From positions 36,514 through 100,513 of the forward strand of contig JAZQGP010000054.1 in the NCBI GenBank assembly GCA_045540015.1: a stretch of DNA of 64,000 nucleotides, read 5' to 3'. Of this stretch, positions 9,387 to 18,697 are shown in pieces. The stretch comes from UMGS1387 sp045540015 (GTDB lineage: Bacteria; Bacillota; Clostridia; Oscillospirales; CAG-382). Positions within the stretch are counted from its first letter, which is position 1. The number at the start of each line of letters is the position of its first letter. A model generated the notes under the pieces. That model did not search any database. It was given only the letters and a program-made list of their open reading frames with translations, and was not told where the DNA came from. The position numbers and the translations under genes are program-made.

Positions 9387-9671
9387 TTATGCAAGCTGCT
9401 TTTCAAGCCATATTGCTCCAAGCTCAAGAGCATCGAAGAGATTTTTTCTCTCGCCCTCTTTTACGATTTTGTCACCTGACATGGCAAGTGCGGGATCTGT
9501 GTTCTGAAGCTGAACAAGCACTCTTGAAGGCAGAACATTGTCTCCGAGAGGTTTGTTTTCAAGCACGGTTAGAACAATCATAAACGGTTTTGCGGGTTCT
9601 CCGAAGTAGAGCTTATTGTTGTCTCTTACAACGGGATAGCCCTTATAGGTCATAGCTGACAATTCAATCAT
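9387..9671 (-). CDS. Conserved hypothetical protein, 94 aa
   Basis: I do not recognise the family. The 94-residue acidic/basic mixed protein has no signal peptide or membrane segment. It starts MIELSAMTYKG and contains a hydrophobic stretch KPFMIVLTVLENK suggestive of a beta-rich core, then an amphipathic C-terminal helix ending GAIWLEKQLA. The start has AAAGGA very close to the ATG; a later ATG at 9653 is possible. It follows ireB by about 20 bp and ends in a strong terminator, so it is in a two-gene unit with ireB. In many Firmicutes ireB is followed by ruvX, which is not here. Confidence 0.75.
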   Translation of the reverse strand: MIELSAMTYKGYPVVRDNNKLYFGEPAKPFMIVLTVLENKPLGDNVLPSRVLVQLQNTDPALAMSGDKIVKEGERKNLFDALELGAIWLEKQLA

Positions 9672-9691
9672 TTCCTTTCGAGAGTTTACTC

Positions 9692-9952
9692 TCAGTCGTT
9701 TTTAAGATAAGTTGCAACGAGAATTTTTAAAAGCTCGTCTCTGTCTATCTTTCTAATAAGCGCTCGTGCGTTGTTGTAGCTTGTGATAAAGGTCGGGTCC
9801 TCGGACAGAATATAGCCGACAATCTGGTTTATTGGATTGTAGCCCTTTTCCACAAGCGCATCATATACCTGAGTAAGAGTGTGTCTTGTCTCAAGTTCTT
9901 TCAGCTGGGATATGGAAAAAGTGCGCGTTTTGTCATTTCTGTTTTCGGGCAT
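9692..9952 (-). CDS. ireB: IreB family regulatory phosphoprotein (UPF0297)
   Basis: IreB is a small cytosolic substrate of the PASTA kinase IreK in enterococci, where it affects cephalosporin tolerance. The match is strong over the family core EKGYNPINQIVGYILSEDP followed by ITSYNNARALIRKIDRDELL. The 86-residue length from the ATG at 9952 is typical; the open frame extends three codons further to a GTG. Threonines in the N-terminal segment are the expected phosphorylation area in the family. The gene has its own promoter at 9993-10021. Confidence 0.93.
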   Translation of the reverse strand: MPENRNDKTRTFSISQLKELETRHTLTQVYDALVEKGYNPINQIVGYILSEDPTFITSYNNARALIRKIDRDELLKILVATYLKND

Positions 9953-9992
9953 TTGTATCACTCGCTTTCACAAATAGTTATTCGTAGTTTAT

Positions 9993-10021
9993 ATTATATT
10001 ACATTTTCACTCAAATAGCAA
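9993..10021 (-). promoter_or_regulatory. Sigma-A promoter of ireB
   Basis: On the minus strand TTGCTA (10016-10021), 17 bp and TATAAT (9993-9998) precede ireB with a 35-40 nt leader. Confidence 0.65.
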
Positions 10022-10078
10022 GCGCAATTTATATAAATTAACAAATTTGCTACAATAGTGATTATTTCATGTTTTTGC

Positions 10079-10107
10079 TTGACTTTATGCAGAATCGCAT
10101 ATATAAT
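10079..10107 (+). promoter_or_regulatory. Sigma-A promoter of the secreted-protein gene
   Basis: TTGACT (10079-10084), 17 bp and TATAAT (10102-10107) lie about 50 bp before the start at 10158. Confidence 0.75.
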
Positions 10108-10157
10108 GTGAGTATTAAAAATATGAGGCTGAAGTATTGGCAAATTTGGAGGTCATT

Positions 10158-11858
10158 ATGAAAAATACAATTTTGAGTTTATTATTGGTACTGATATTTA
10201 TATGTGTACCGCAAATGAGCGTGTATGCAACACCTGTGTCGATTGCGGTAGAAGAAGCAGCGGAGACTGTTTCGGAATTAAAGGACGAAGATCATGCGGA
10301 GCTTTCCGCAAGCCTTTCCAAGCTTCCTAAACCCACAGACCTCAGATGGAATGAGGATTGGGGAGAAGAAAATGGAGTAAAGGGCGGAAAATATAACGGC
10401 TTTATTTCATGGAAACCGGTCGCAAATTCCGAAGGCGATTATAAAATATACGTATATTGCGATGGTCAACAGGTTTTTCAAACCAACTGGGGTGGCTTGA
10501 ATGACCGCAACGGCGACGGAAGAGTCGGAATTGAAATTGTAGGTCACGATGTTTTCAACAAAAGCGGAAAATACACGTTTAAGGTTATAGCAAAGGGTGA
10601 CGGTCAAAAATACTCTGATAGTGATGCCGCAGAAAGCAAGAGCTATTCCTTTACGCTTCCTTCTGCAAAGCTTGGAACTCCTAAAAATGTCAGATTTGAC
10701 AACAACGGAATTGTATATTTTACTTCTGTTAAAAATGCAACCAGCTATAAGGTTACAGTATATGACCAAAACAAGGAAGAAGTCGGACGCACCATGGGTT
10801 ATAATAACAAACCTCTTGAGAATCAGCCTGATATAGTAGAGGATGATATTTCTGAGTTTGTTGAGGATATTATGTCCGATGATGAGTATGGATATATTAC
10901 TGCTATGTATGTTACGGTATCGGCTTTAACATACGATATAGAAAAGTATCAAAGCGGCGATGAGAGTGCCTTCAGTAACGCATATCAAATAGGCGAAATC
11001 AAGCAGGATATTTCAACAAGCCTTGGCAGCACGCTTGATAAGGTTGAGTCCGGTGATATCGGAGCAGAGGAGGCACTTGACGATTTTCTCGGCTATATGG
11101 AGGAAAACGACAAATCAAACCTTGACCTTGCAGTATCAATGCTGACAGATGAGAATATCGAAGCAAACATCGACACTCTCGAAGGAATATACAGGGAGCA
11201 GACAGGTGTCGGCGTAACGGTTCAAAGCACGGCGGCCGACCAAAGCTACCTTTCCGACAGAGGAATTGATTTAAACGACATTACTGTAAAGGGTGCGGCA
11301 CTGAATTCTGATAACGGTGCAAATGTAAGCCTTAATTTCTCCGAAGCAGACAGTAATATTTCCGCAGATGAGAATTATTATAAAAACAGCGTAGCAGTAA
11401 ATATCGGAATGGACGGCGTTAAAAATGAGCAGAAGCTTGACATTCCTGTTATTATCGAAATGCCCGTACCTACGGGAGTTGTGCCGTACAGACTGTTTAT
11501 TCTACACTATCATGCAGACGGAAGCTATGAGCAGATTCAGCCGAGTATAATATATAAGGGCGAAACGCCGTATGCAAGATTTATTCTCACAAGCTTTTCG
11601 GACTTTGTTTTCTGTAACGCACAGGACGACGTGATTATGGGAAATGTTTATACCGCTGATGAAGCGTCGCAGGAGCAAGCAAACCTTACAATAAAAGACC
11701 TTATAGCACTGTCACATTATGTAGCAGGAACAAGATCGCTTACAAACGAACAGCTCCTGGTTGCAAACGTTTATACAGATGACGACGTTGAAGGTGCGAC
11801 TGTTGACGTGAATATCAACGAAAAAGACGTTGAAGCACTTGCAGCAATGCTTATATAA
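10158..11858 (+). CDS. Secreted multidomain protein with dockerin-like C-terminus
   Basis: A 566-residue exported protein. The start at 10158 has GGAGG eight bases upstream and gives a classical signal peptide (charged MKNT, hydrophobic LLLVLIFICV, likely cleavage after VYA near residue 24). Residues about 50-150 look like a fibronectin-III-type beta domain (KPTDLRWNEDWGEENG, WKPVANSEGDYKIYVY). The middle is acidic and helical, then a beta domain with YRLFILHYHADGSYEQI. The last 70 residues contain two related segments, GNVYTADEA..DLIALSHYVAG and ANVYTDDDV..DVEALAAML, laid out like a type I dockerin but with disrupted calcium loops. It may bind a cell-surface partner. It is monocistronic with a terminator. 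Confidence 0.8.
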   Translation: MKNTILSLLLVLIFICVPQMSVYATPVSIAVEEAAETVSELKDEDHAELSASLSKLPKPTDLRWNEDWGEENGVKGGKYNGFISWKPVANSEGDYKIYVYCDGQQVFQTNWGGLNDRNGDGRVGIEIVGHDVFNKSGKYTFKVIAKGDGQKYSDSDAAESKSYSFTLPSAKLGTPKNVRFDNNGIVYFTSVKNATSYKVTVYDQNKEEVGRTMGYNNKPLENQPDIVEDDISEFVEDIMSDDEYGYITAMYVTVSALTYDIEKYQSGDESAFSNAYQIGEIKQDISTSLGSTLDKVESGDIGAEEALDDFLGYMEENDKSNLDLAVSMLTDENIEANIDTLEGIYREQTGVGVTVQSTAADQSYLSDRGIDLNDITVKGAALNSDNGANVSLNFSEADSNISADENYYKNSVAVNIGMDGVKNEQKLDIPVIIEMPVPTGVVPYRLFILHYHADGSYEQIQPSIIYKGETPYARFILTSFSDFVFCNAQDDVIMGNVYTADEASQEQANLTIKDLIALSHYVAGTRSLTNEQLLVANVYTDDDVEGATVDVNINEKDVEALAAMLI

Positions 11859-11879
11859 AATATAGTTTAATTTCCAAGA

Positions 11880-11908
11880 AGCAGGGGACGTGTTCTCCTG
11901 CTTTTTAC
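11880..11908 (+). terminator. Rho-independent terminator
   Basis: AGCAGGGGA and TTCTCCTGCT form a GC-rich hairpin followed by five T residues, 20 bp after the secreted-protein stop. Confidence 0.85.
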
Positions 11909-11909
11909 A

Positions 11910-11938
11910 TTGACAAACGTATGCGAATATGATAAAAT
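11910..11938 (+). promoter_or_regulatory. Sigma-A promoter of the NAD salvage operon
   Basis: TTGACA (11910-11915), 17 bp and TAAAAT (11933-11938) stand 62 bp ahead of the nicotinamidase start. Confidence 0.75.
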
Positions 11939-12000
11939 TCTATTATAATGGCAGAGTGTTTTAAACAAACTCAGACACGTGTTTCCGAAAGGAGTTTTTT

Positions 12001-12528
12001 ATGAAAAAGATACTTATTCTTGTGGATTTGCAGAACGATTTTATTGACGGTGCGTTGGGATCGGCAGAGGCAGTTGAAATTGTACCGAGGACTGTGGAAA
12101 AAATAAAAGCTCATGAGGGCGATATTTTTCTGACTCTTGATACTCATTATGAAAATTATATTGAAACGAGCGAAGGAGAAAATCTGCCTGTACCGCACTG
12201 CATAAAGGGAACAAACGGACACGCTCTCAATCAGCAAATAAAAGATGCGCTCTCGGGCAGAATATATACAACTGTTGAGAAAAACACCTTCGGTTCGATT
12301 GTTTTGCCGCAGATAATAGAGCAAAGGTATAAGGGCGAGCAGATTTGCTTTGAGCTTTGCGGGCTTTGCACGGATATATGCGTTGTGTCTAATGCGCTTA
12401 TGCTAAAGGCAAATTTCCCTGAAATTCCGATAAGCGTTGATGCTTCATGCTGTGCGGGAGTAACTCCTGAAAAGCATAAAGCGGCGCTTGAAACAATGCG
12501 TTCGTGCCAGATTTATGTAAAAGAGTGA
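12001..12528 (+). CDS. pncA: Nicotinamidase (isochorismatase-fold cysteine hydrolase)
   Basis: The protein should deamidate nicotinamide to nicotinate for NAD salvage. The 175 residues carry the catalytic triad of the superfamily: Asp9 in VDLQNDF, Lys94 in VEKNTFG and Cys127 in GLCTDICVVS. Asp47, His49 and His66 are placed like the metal ligands of PncA. The next gene is an NAD synthase, which supports nicotinamidase over other isochorismatase-fold activities. ATG has AAAGGAG upstream. The symbol is by function and context. Confidence 0.88.
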   Translation: MKKILILVDLQNDFIDGALGSAEAVEIVPRTVEKIKAHEGDIFLTLDTHYENYIETSEGENLPVPHCIKGTNGHALNQQIKDALSGRIYTTVEKNTFGSIVLPQIIEQRYKGEQICFELCGLCTDICVVSNALMLKANFPEIPISVDASCCAGVTPEKHKAALETMRSCQIYVKE

Positions 12529-12543
12529 AACGGAGGAAAAGAT

Positions 12544-13275
12544 ATGTTTAATGCAGAAAAAATAAAAAACGACTGTGTAAACTGGATACGGGATTTTTTT
12601 GAAAAGAACGGAAAAGGCTGTAATGCTGTTGTGGGCATTTCGGGAGGAAAGGACAGCTCGGTTGCGGCAGCTTTGTGCGTCGAGGCACTCGGAAAAGAGC
12701 GTGTTATCGGCGTTCTTATGCCGAACGGCGTACAGCACGATATTGACTGCGCAGAAAAGCTCGTTTTGCACCTTGGTATAAAGAGCTATGTTGTAAACAT
12801 AAAGGATGCGTATGAGGGTGTCATGGGTGCGATGCCAAAGGAACTTGAAATGAGCACTCAGGCAAAAACAAATCTTCCTCCGAGAATAAGAATGTCGGTT
12901 CTTTATGCTGTTTCACAGAGCGTTAACGGCAGAGTAGTAAACACCTGCAACCTGTCAGAGGACTGGGTTGGATATTCAACGCGCTACGGCGATGCGGCAG
13001 GTGATTTTTCACCGCTTTGCAACCTGACTGTACAAGAGGTGAAGGAAATAGGACGCGTTTGCGGACTGCCTTTAGACCTTGTTGAAAAAGTGCCGATTGA
13101 CGGACTTTGCGGAAAGACGGACGAGGACAATCTAGGCTTTACCTATGCATGTCTTGACAGATATATCCGTGAGGGAATAATTGAGGATGAAGAAATAAAG
13201 AAAAAGATTGATTCAATGCACGAGAGAAATCTGTTTAAATTACAGCTTATGCCATCATTTAAGCCTGAAATGTGA
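12544..13275 (+). CDS. nadE: NAD(+) synthase, ammonia-dependent
   Basis: NadE converts nicotinate adenine dinucleotide, ATP and ammonia to NAD. The N-type ATP-pyrophosphatase loop SGGKDS is at residues 33-38. Downstream NLSEDWVGYSTRYGD and FSPLCNLTV form the NaAD- and ATP-binding segments, and PIDGLCGKTDEDNLGF ends the active-site loop. At 243 residues with no glutaminase domain it is the short, ammonia-using type. It starts 15 bp after pncA with a GGAGG site, so both are in one operon. Confidence 0.94.
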   Translation: MFNAEKIKNDCVNWIRDFFEKNGKGCNAVVGISGGKDSSVAAALCVEALGKERVIGVLMPNGVQHDIDCAEKLVLHLGIKSYVVNIKDAYEGVMGAMPKELEMSTQAKTNLPPRIRMSVLYAVSQSVNGRVVNTCNLSEDWVGYSTRYGDAAGDFSPLCNLTVQEVKEIGRVCGLPLDLVEKVPIDGLCGKTDEDNLGFTYACLDRYIREGIIEDEEIKKKIDSMHERNLFKLQLMPSFKPEM

Positions 13276-13289
13276 CGGAGGACAGGTAC

Positions 13290-14324
13290 ATGATAAGATT
13301 TAACAACGACTATAACCGTGCCTGTCATCCCGAAATAATAGAAGCATTGCAGGACACGTCGGATAAAAGCTTTGGCGGATACGGACTTGACGAAATGTGC
13401 GAGAGTGCAAAGCGTGAAATCAAAAAGTATCTTGACTGCGAAAATGCAGATATACATTTTCTTGTAGGAGGAACTCAGACGAACTTCACCGTTATAAGCT
13501 CGCTTTTAAAGCCGTTTGAGAGTGTGATTTGTGCAAGTACTGGTCATATAAATGTACATGAAACGGGCGCTGTTGAGAACACGGGACACAAGGTTGTGTC
13601 ACTTCCGTCAAGCTTTGGCAAGATAAGTGCAGAGCAGGTTGAAAAAGAAGCACTTCTGTTTGAGCAAAGCGGAATTAAAGAGCACATAACAAGACCGAAG
13701 ATGGTATACATATCATTTCCCACGGAGTATGGAACGATTTATTCAAAGGATGAGCTGTATGCGCTAAGGTCGGTATGCGATAAGCATGGGCTTTATCTGT
13801 TTATAGACGGTGCAAGAATGGGATACGGTCTTACGTGCGATGGATGCGACGTAACATGTGCAGACATTGCAAAGGTGAGCGACGTATTTTACTTTGGAGG
13901 CACCAAATGCGGAGCTATGTTTGGAGAAGCTGTTGTGTTTACAAGAAAGGAACTTTCCGAGGATTTCAGAAGCTATATCAAGATGAACGGAGCTATGCTT
14001 GCAAAGGGCTGGCTACTCGGACTTCAGTTTTACACACTTTTCAATAACGGACTTTATTTTGACATATGTAAAAAAGCTAATCAATACGCGATGAGGATTA
14101 AAAAGGCGTTTTCTGATAAGAACATCCCGTTTTTATTTGACAGTCCGACAAATCAGCAGTTTGTAATTCTCGAAAACAGCGTCATAGAAAAGCTTTCACA
14201 AAAATATATTTTTGAATATGACCACGAGATTGACGAAAAATACGCCTGTGTGCGTTTTTGTACTGCGTGGAGCACAGAGGAAAACGAAATAATGCAGCTT
14301 GTTTCGGACATCGAAAAGCTGTAA
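13290..14324 (+). CDS. Low-specificity threonine aldolase-like PLP enzyme
   Basis: This belongs to the beta-eliminating lyase/threonine aldolase family, which splits L-threonine or allo-threonine to glycine and acetaldehyde. From the ATG at 13290 (GGAGG at 13276-13280) the protein has 344 residues; a GTG at 13272 also lies in frame but is less well placed. Key features are the GGTQTNF cofactor loop (60-66), stacking His in TGHINVHETGAVE, Asp173 in FIDGARMGYG, and the Schiff-base Lys206 in YFGGTKCGAMFG. It lies 14 bp after nadE in the same operon. Substrate is not fixed by sequence. Confidence 0.88.
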   Translation: MIRFNNDYNRACHPEIIEALQDTSDKSFGGYGLDEMCESAKREIKKYLDCENADIHFLVGGTQTNFTVISSLLKPFESVICASTGHINVHETGAVENTGHKVVSLPSSFGKISAEQVEKEALLFEQSGIKEHITRPKMVYISFPTEYGTIYSKDELYALRSVCDKHGLYLFIDGARMGYGLTCDGCDVTCADIAKVSDVFYFGGTKCGAMFGEAVVFTRKELSEDFRSYIKMNGAMLAKGWLLGLQFYTLFNNGLYFDICKKANQYAMRIKKAFSDKNIPFLFDSPTNQQFVILENSVIEKLSQKYIFEYDHEIDEKYACVRFCTAWSTEENEIMQLVSDIEKL

Positions 14325-14346
14325 CTGTATTAAGGAGAAGGGTGTA

Positions 14347-15474
14347 ATGATTTACAACGAATTCAAAGGTCTTTCGCTGTCGAGTCTTGGTTTTGGAACC
14401 ATGAGACTTCCGACAGTTGACGGAAAAGACGCAGATATTGATATTGAAAAATCGCGCGAAATGTTTGACTATGCTTTGAAAATGGGTGTCAACTACTTTG
14501 ACACGGCATGGGGATACCACTGCGGAAACAGCGAGAGGGCAGTCGGAGAAATCCTTTCGGACTATCCGAGAGAATCTTTCTATCTTGCTTCAAAGTTCCC
14601 GGGATATGATCTTAATAACATGGGAAAAACCGAAAGTGTATTTGAAGAACAGCTCGAAAAATGCAGAACAGACTATTTTGACTTTTATCTTGTTCACAAT
14701 GTATGCGAAAAGAATATAGACGCGTATCTTGATGAAAACTACGGCACTCTTGACTATCTTTTGAAGCAAAAGCAAAACGGAAGAATACGGCATCTTGGTT
14801 TTTCGGTACACGGAAGCCTTGAAACAATGAATCGTTTTCTTGAAATGTACGGCGAGCACATGGAATTCTGCCAAATACAGCTTAACTACATTGACTATCA
14901 TTTTCAGGAAGCAAAGTCAAAGCTTGAGGTGCTTGAGAAACTCGGAATTGATGTATGGGTGATGGAGCCGCTTCGAGGCGGAAAGCTTGCAAATCTTCCC
15001 GAGGATGCCAAAAAGGCAGTCGAAAGTATACGCGAGGGCGAAAATGCAGTTTCAATGGCATTCAGATATCTCCAGAGCTTTCCATCTGTCAAGGTTGTTC
15101 TTTCCGGAATGTCAACCATGGAGCAAATAAAGGACAACATACGTATCTTCTCTGAAAGAAAGCCCGCAACGGAAAAAGAAAACGCCCGTCTTTACAGCGT
15201 GGCTGCAAAGCTTGTGGGAGGAAGTGTTCCGTGTACGTCGTGCAAGTACTGTGTAAGCCATTGCCCGAAGGAAATTGATATTCCGAGAATGATAGAGCTT
15301 TATAACGAGCACGTTTTCACGGGTGGAGGCTTTATGGCTCCCATGGCGCTTGAAGCTATCCCGAAAGATAAGCACCCGAACGCCTGCATAGGCTGCCGTT
15401 CATGTGAAGCTGTGTGTCCGCAGGAAATAAAGATTTCCGAGGTGCTTGGTGATTTTTCAGAAAAACTTAATTAA
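14347..15474 (+). CDS. Aldo/keto reductase with two C-terminal 4Fe-4S clusters
   Basis: The protein has an AKR barrel (residues 1-290) with the start at 14347 after AAGGAGAAGG. Catalytic positions are visible as FDTAWGYHCGNSE (Asp, Tyr), LASKFPG (Lys) and LVHNV (His). The last 80 residues are a bacterial ferredoxin-like domain with CTSCKYCVSHCP and CIGCRSCEAVCP, enough for two 4Fe-4S clusters. The fusion suggests electron transfer between ferredoxin-type carriers and a carbonyl substrate. It is the last gene of the NAD salvage operon, 22 bp after the aldolase. Confidence 0.9.
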   Translation: MIYNEFKGLSLSSLGFGTMRLPTVDGKDADIDIEKSREMFDYALKMGVNYFDTAWGYHCGNSERAVGEILSDYPRESFYLASKFPGYDLNNMGKTESVFEEQLEKCRTDYFDFYLVHNVCEKNIDAYLDENYGTLDYLLKQKQNGRIRHLGFSVHGSLETMNRFLEMYGEHMEFCQIQLNYIDYHFQEAKSKLEVLEKLGIDVWVMEPLRGGKLANLPEDAKKAVESIREGENAVSMAFRYLQSFPSVKVVLSGMSTMEQIKDNIRIFSERKPATEKENARLYSVAAKLVGGSVPCTSCKYCVSHCPKEIDIPRMIELYNEHVFTGGGFMAPMALEAIPKDKHPNACIGCRSCEAVCPQEIKISEVLGDFSEKLN

Positions 15475-15485
15475 CAAATGTGACA

Positions 15486-15525
15486 CGGGATGTATCAATT
15501 TCAAGATGCATCCCGGCATTTTTTG
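15486..15525 (+). terminator. Rho-independent terminator
   Basis: CGGGATGTATC (15486-15496) and GATGCATCCCG (15505-15515) pair with one G-T, followed by GCATTTTTTG. Confidence 0.85.
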
Positions 15526-15702
15526 CGCAAATTAGACAAAAAAGTTTCCGTTCACAAGCCGGGATTTTATATCCATTCAAGAAATGTTTACGCCGCGTTT
15601 TTTCACATTGCTTGATTTTTTTCTACCTATTTATTAATATAATATAGATTAAACCATAACACGGTGATGTTTGCTGCCGCATGAACAAAGGAGTGAAAGA
15701 GC

Positions 15703-18675
15703 GTGATTTCTGTTGTTTCGGAAAAGACGAAAAATGCTACAGCTACGGGTGCGCTTGTTGGTATAGACATAGGCTCAACAACGGCGAAAATTGTCGTAGT
15801 GAGAGACGAGCATGTTGTATTTGAAAAATACGAGCGTCATTTCTCCATGGTAAGACAAAAGACACTGGAGCTTGTGCTTGCGGCAAAGCAATACCTGTCG
15901 GATTGCGGAAAAATAAGGGTTGCGCTTTCAGGCTCTGCAGGACTCGGTCTTGCTCAAAGTGCAAATCTTTCGTTTGTTCAGGAGGTTTTTGCAACAGCCG
16001 AAACGGTAAGAAATCTTTCTCATGATACGAGTGTTGTAATTGAGCTTGGCGGAGAAGACGCAAAGATTATCTTCTTTGACGGCGGACTTGATGAGAGAAT
16101 GAACGGAACATGTGCCGGCGGTACGGGCGCGTTTATTGACCAGATGGCAACGTTGCTTGATGTTACGCCCGACGAGCTTGACGAGCTCAGTCTTGATTGC
16201 AAGAGAATTTATCCCATAGCTTCGCGTTGCGGAGTTTTTGCCAAAACCGACATTCAGCCGCTTCTTAACCAGGGAGCAAGAAAAGAGGACGTTGCGGCAA
16301 GCATATATCAGGCGGTTGTAAACCAGACAATTGCCGGTCTTGCACAGGGAAGAAAAATCACGGGAAAGGTAATGTTTCTCGGAGGACCACTTTCTTTTTG
16401 CAAGGGACTTAGAAAAAGATTTGTCGAAACACTCGGTCTGTCTGAGGAAAACGCAGTATTTCCTGATTATGCAAAGATTTCCGTGGCTCTCGGTGCTGCA
16501 CTGTTTGCATCGGATGCGGGCGAAGAGCTTACATATGAACAGCTTTGCGAGAATATAGAAAACTCTGTAGGCGGCGAAAACGTTATAAGTGCGGCAGAAC
16601 CGCTGTTTGAAAATGAGAACGAATATGATGAGTTTTGCAAAAGACATGCAAAAAGCGATGTGCCGTATCTCGACATCGAAAAATACGAGGGCAAAGCGTA
16701 TCTCGGCGTTGACTGCGGCTCTACTACAACAAAGCTTGTTCTCATAGGAGAAAACGGAGAAATACTCTATTCTTATTATGATTCCAACAAGGGAAGCCCT
16801 GTTGAAATAGTACGTGAGCAGCTTGAAATTATATTTGAAAAGTGTAAAGACAGAGTGCAAATTGCTTCCTCCTGCGTTACGGGCTACGGTGAGGAGCTTA
16901 TAAAGAACGCGTTCGGAATGGATTATGGCGTTGTCGAAACGCTTGCACACTTCGGTGCAGCACAGCATTTCTGCCCTGAGGTTGACTTTATTCTCGACAT
17001 CGGCGGGCAGGACATAAAATGCTTTAAGGTGCATAACAATTCAATAGACAGCATTATGCTCAATGAAGCCTGCTCATCAGGCTGTGGCTCGTTCCTTGAA
17101 ACCTTTGCAAAGTCGCTCGGATACGGCATTGAAGAATTTTCAAAGCTGGGACTTTTTGCAAAAAATCCCGTAAACCTCGGAACACGCTGCACAGTCTTTA
17201 TGAATTCGTCTGTAAAGCAAGCGCAGAAGGACGGAGCAGACGTTACTGACATTTCTGCAGGTCTTTCAATGAGCGTTGTAAGAAACGCTATATATAAAGT
17301 AATACGTGCAAACTCCGCAAAGGAGCTTGGCGAAAACATAGTTGTACAGGGAGGTACTTTCCATAACGATGCGGTTTTGCGCTCCTTTGAACGCGAGATT
17401 GGACACAATGTTGTCCGTCCAAAAATTGCAGGGCTTATGGGTGCATACGGTGCTGCACTGTATGCAAGAAAGCATGTTCCTGAAAAGAGCAGTATTATTA
17501 CAAGTGATGCACTCTCCGATTTTGCCCACTCTGCAAAGGCTGCAACCTGTCACGGCTGCACCAATAACTGCCGTCTGACGATAAATACCTTTGACGGCGG
17601 ACGCAAATATGTTTCGGGAAATAAGTGTGAAAAGGGTGCGGGCGGAAGTGGAGAGAATAAAATAAGCTTCAATCTTCATGCTTTTAAGCGTGAAAAGCTG
17701 TTGTCGCATCCCGAAGGAGACGGCACAAGAGGCGTTATCGGAATGCCGATGAGCCTTGGAATGTACGAGCTTTATCCGCTGTGGAACGGCATTTTTACAT
17801 CTCTTGGCTTTAAAGTTAAGCTTTCGGGAATGTCAACACGCGAGATTTATTCGCTCGGTCAGTACAGTATACCGTCCGATACTGCTTGCTATCCTGCAAA
17901 GATTATGCACGGTCACATGGAAAAGCTTATATCCGAGAATGTCGATGCAATTTTCTATCCTAGTCTTTCGTACAATGTTGATGAGGGCGTGTCGGATAAT
18001 CACTATAACTGTCCCGTAGTTGCGTATTATTCAGAGCTTTTGGCGGGTAACATGGAAAGCCTTTCGGACATAAAATTCATGTATCCGTATCTCAATATAA
18101 ATGATAAAAAGCAGCTTGCAAGAGGACTGTATGAGTGTCTTGTTAAAAATTTCGACGGCATTTCAAAGTCTGACATAAAAAAGGCGGTTGACAAGGGCTT
18201 TGAGCAGTATAACGAATACATGAATTCTGTCAGAGCCGAGGGCGAAAGATGCATTGAATATGCAAAGCAAAACAACCTTCGTGTCCTTATACTTGCAGGA
18301 CGTCCTTACCACATTGACGAGGAAATTGGTCACGGAATTGATTTTCTTGCAAGAAGCCTTGGCTTTGTGGTTGTAAGCGAGGACAGTGTATGGCATTTGT
18401 CAAAGAGTAGACCTGAGGTTCATGTTCTCAACCAGTGGACATACCACTCAAGGCTTTATAACGCGGCACAGTTTGCGTGTGAAAACGAGAACGTACAGCT
18501 CGTTCAGCTTGTGTCCTTTGGCTGTGGTGTAGACGCTGTTACAACAGACGAAACAAGGGCTATTCTTGAGAATTCGGGAAAGCTCTATACACAGATAAAA
18601 ATAGACGAAATAACAAATCTGGGTGCGGTTAAAATAAGACTTCGCAGTCTTATAGGCGCAATTGAAAACAGATAA
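15703..18675 (+). CDS. Double-domain acyl-CoA dehydratase activase (BadF/HgdC family, DUF2229)
   Basis: These ATPases push one electron at very low potential into 2-hydroxyacyl-CoA dehydratases or related enzymes. GTG at 15703 follows AAAGGAG. Two actin-like ASKHA domains are fused: GIDIGSTTAKIV at about 20 and GVDCGSTTTKLV at about 334. Each keeps two cysteines that in HgdC bridge a 4Fe-4S cluster (GTCAGGTGAF and SRCGVFAKTD; EACSSGCGSF and GTRCTVFMNS), so one polypeptide could hold the cluster. A segment CHGCTNNC..NKCEKG near 610-650 may bind another cluster. The C-terminal part is DUF2229-like. The next gene appears to be the rest of the protein. Confidence 0.9.
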   Translation: MISVVSEKTKNATATGALVGIDIGSTTAKIVVVRDEHVVFEKYERHFSMVRQKTLELVLAAKQYLSDCGKIRVALSGSAGLGLAQSANLSFVQEVFATAETVRNLSHDTSVVIELGGEDAKIIFFDGGLDERMNGTCAGGTGAFIDQMATLLDVTPDELDELSLDCKRIYPIASRCGVFAKTDIQPLLNQGARKEDVAASIYQAVVNQTIAGLAQGRKITGKVMFLGGPLSFCKGLRKRFVETLGLSEENAVFPDYAKISVALGAALFASDAGEELTYEQLCENIENSVGGENVISAAEPLFENENEYDEFCKRHAKSDVPYLDIEKYEGKAYLGVDCGSTTTKLVLIGENGEILYSYYDSNKGSPVEIVREQLEIIFEKCKDRVQIASSCVTGYGEELIKNAFGMDYGVVETLAHFGAAQHFCPEVDFILDIGGQDIKCFKVHNNSIDSIMLNEACSSGCGSFLETFAKSLGYGIEEFSKLGLFAKNPVNLGTRCTVFMNSSVKQAQKDGADVTDISAGLSMSVVRNAIYKVIRANSAKELGENIVVQGGTFHNDAVLRSFEREIGHNVVRPKIAGLMGAYGAALYARKHVPEKSSIITSDALSDFAHSAKAATCHGCTNNCRLTINTFDGGRKYVSGNKCEKGAGGSGENKISFNLHAFKREKLLSHPEGDGTRGVIGMPMSLGMYELYPLWNGIFTSLGFKVKLSGMSTREIYSLGQYSIPSDTACYPAKIMHGHMEKLISENVDAIFYPSLSYNVDEGVSDNHYNCPVVAYYSELLAGNMESLSDIKFMYPYLNINDKKQLARGLYECLVKNFDGISKSDIKKAVDKGFEQYNEYMNSVRAEGERCIEYAKQNNLRVLILAGRPYHIDEEIGHGIDFLARSLGFVVVSEDSVWHLSKSRPEVHVLNQWTYHSRLYNAAQFACENENVQLVQLVSFGCGVDAVTTDETRAILENSGKLYTQIKIDEITNLGAVKIRLRSLIGAIENR

Positions 18676-18697
18676 ATAAGGGCAGGTGAAACATAAG

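Noticed and set aside
15928..17034. Long antisense open frame (368 codons) opposite the activase gene
   Set aside because: No ribosome site, no recognisable domains, and full overlap with a well-conserved gene; it is a by-product of codon bias.
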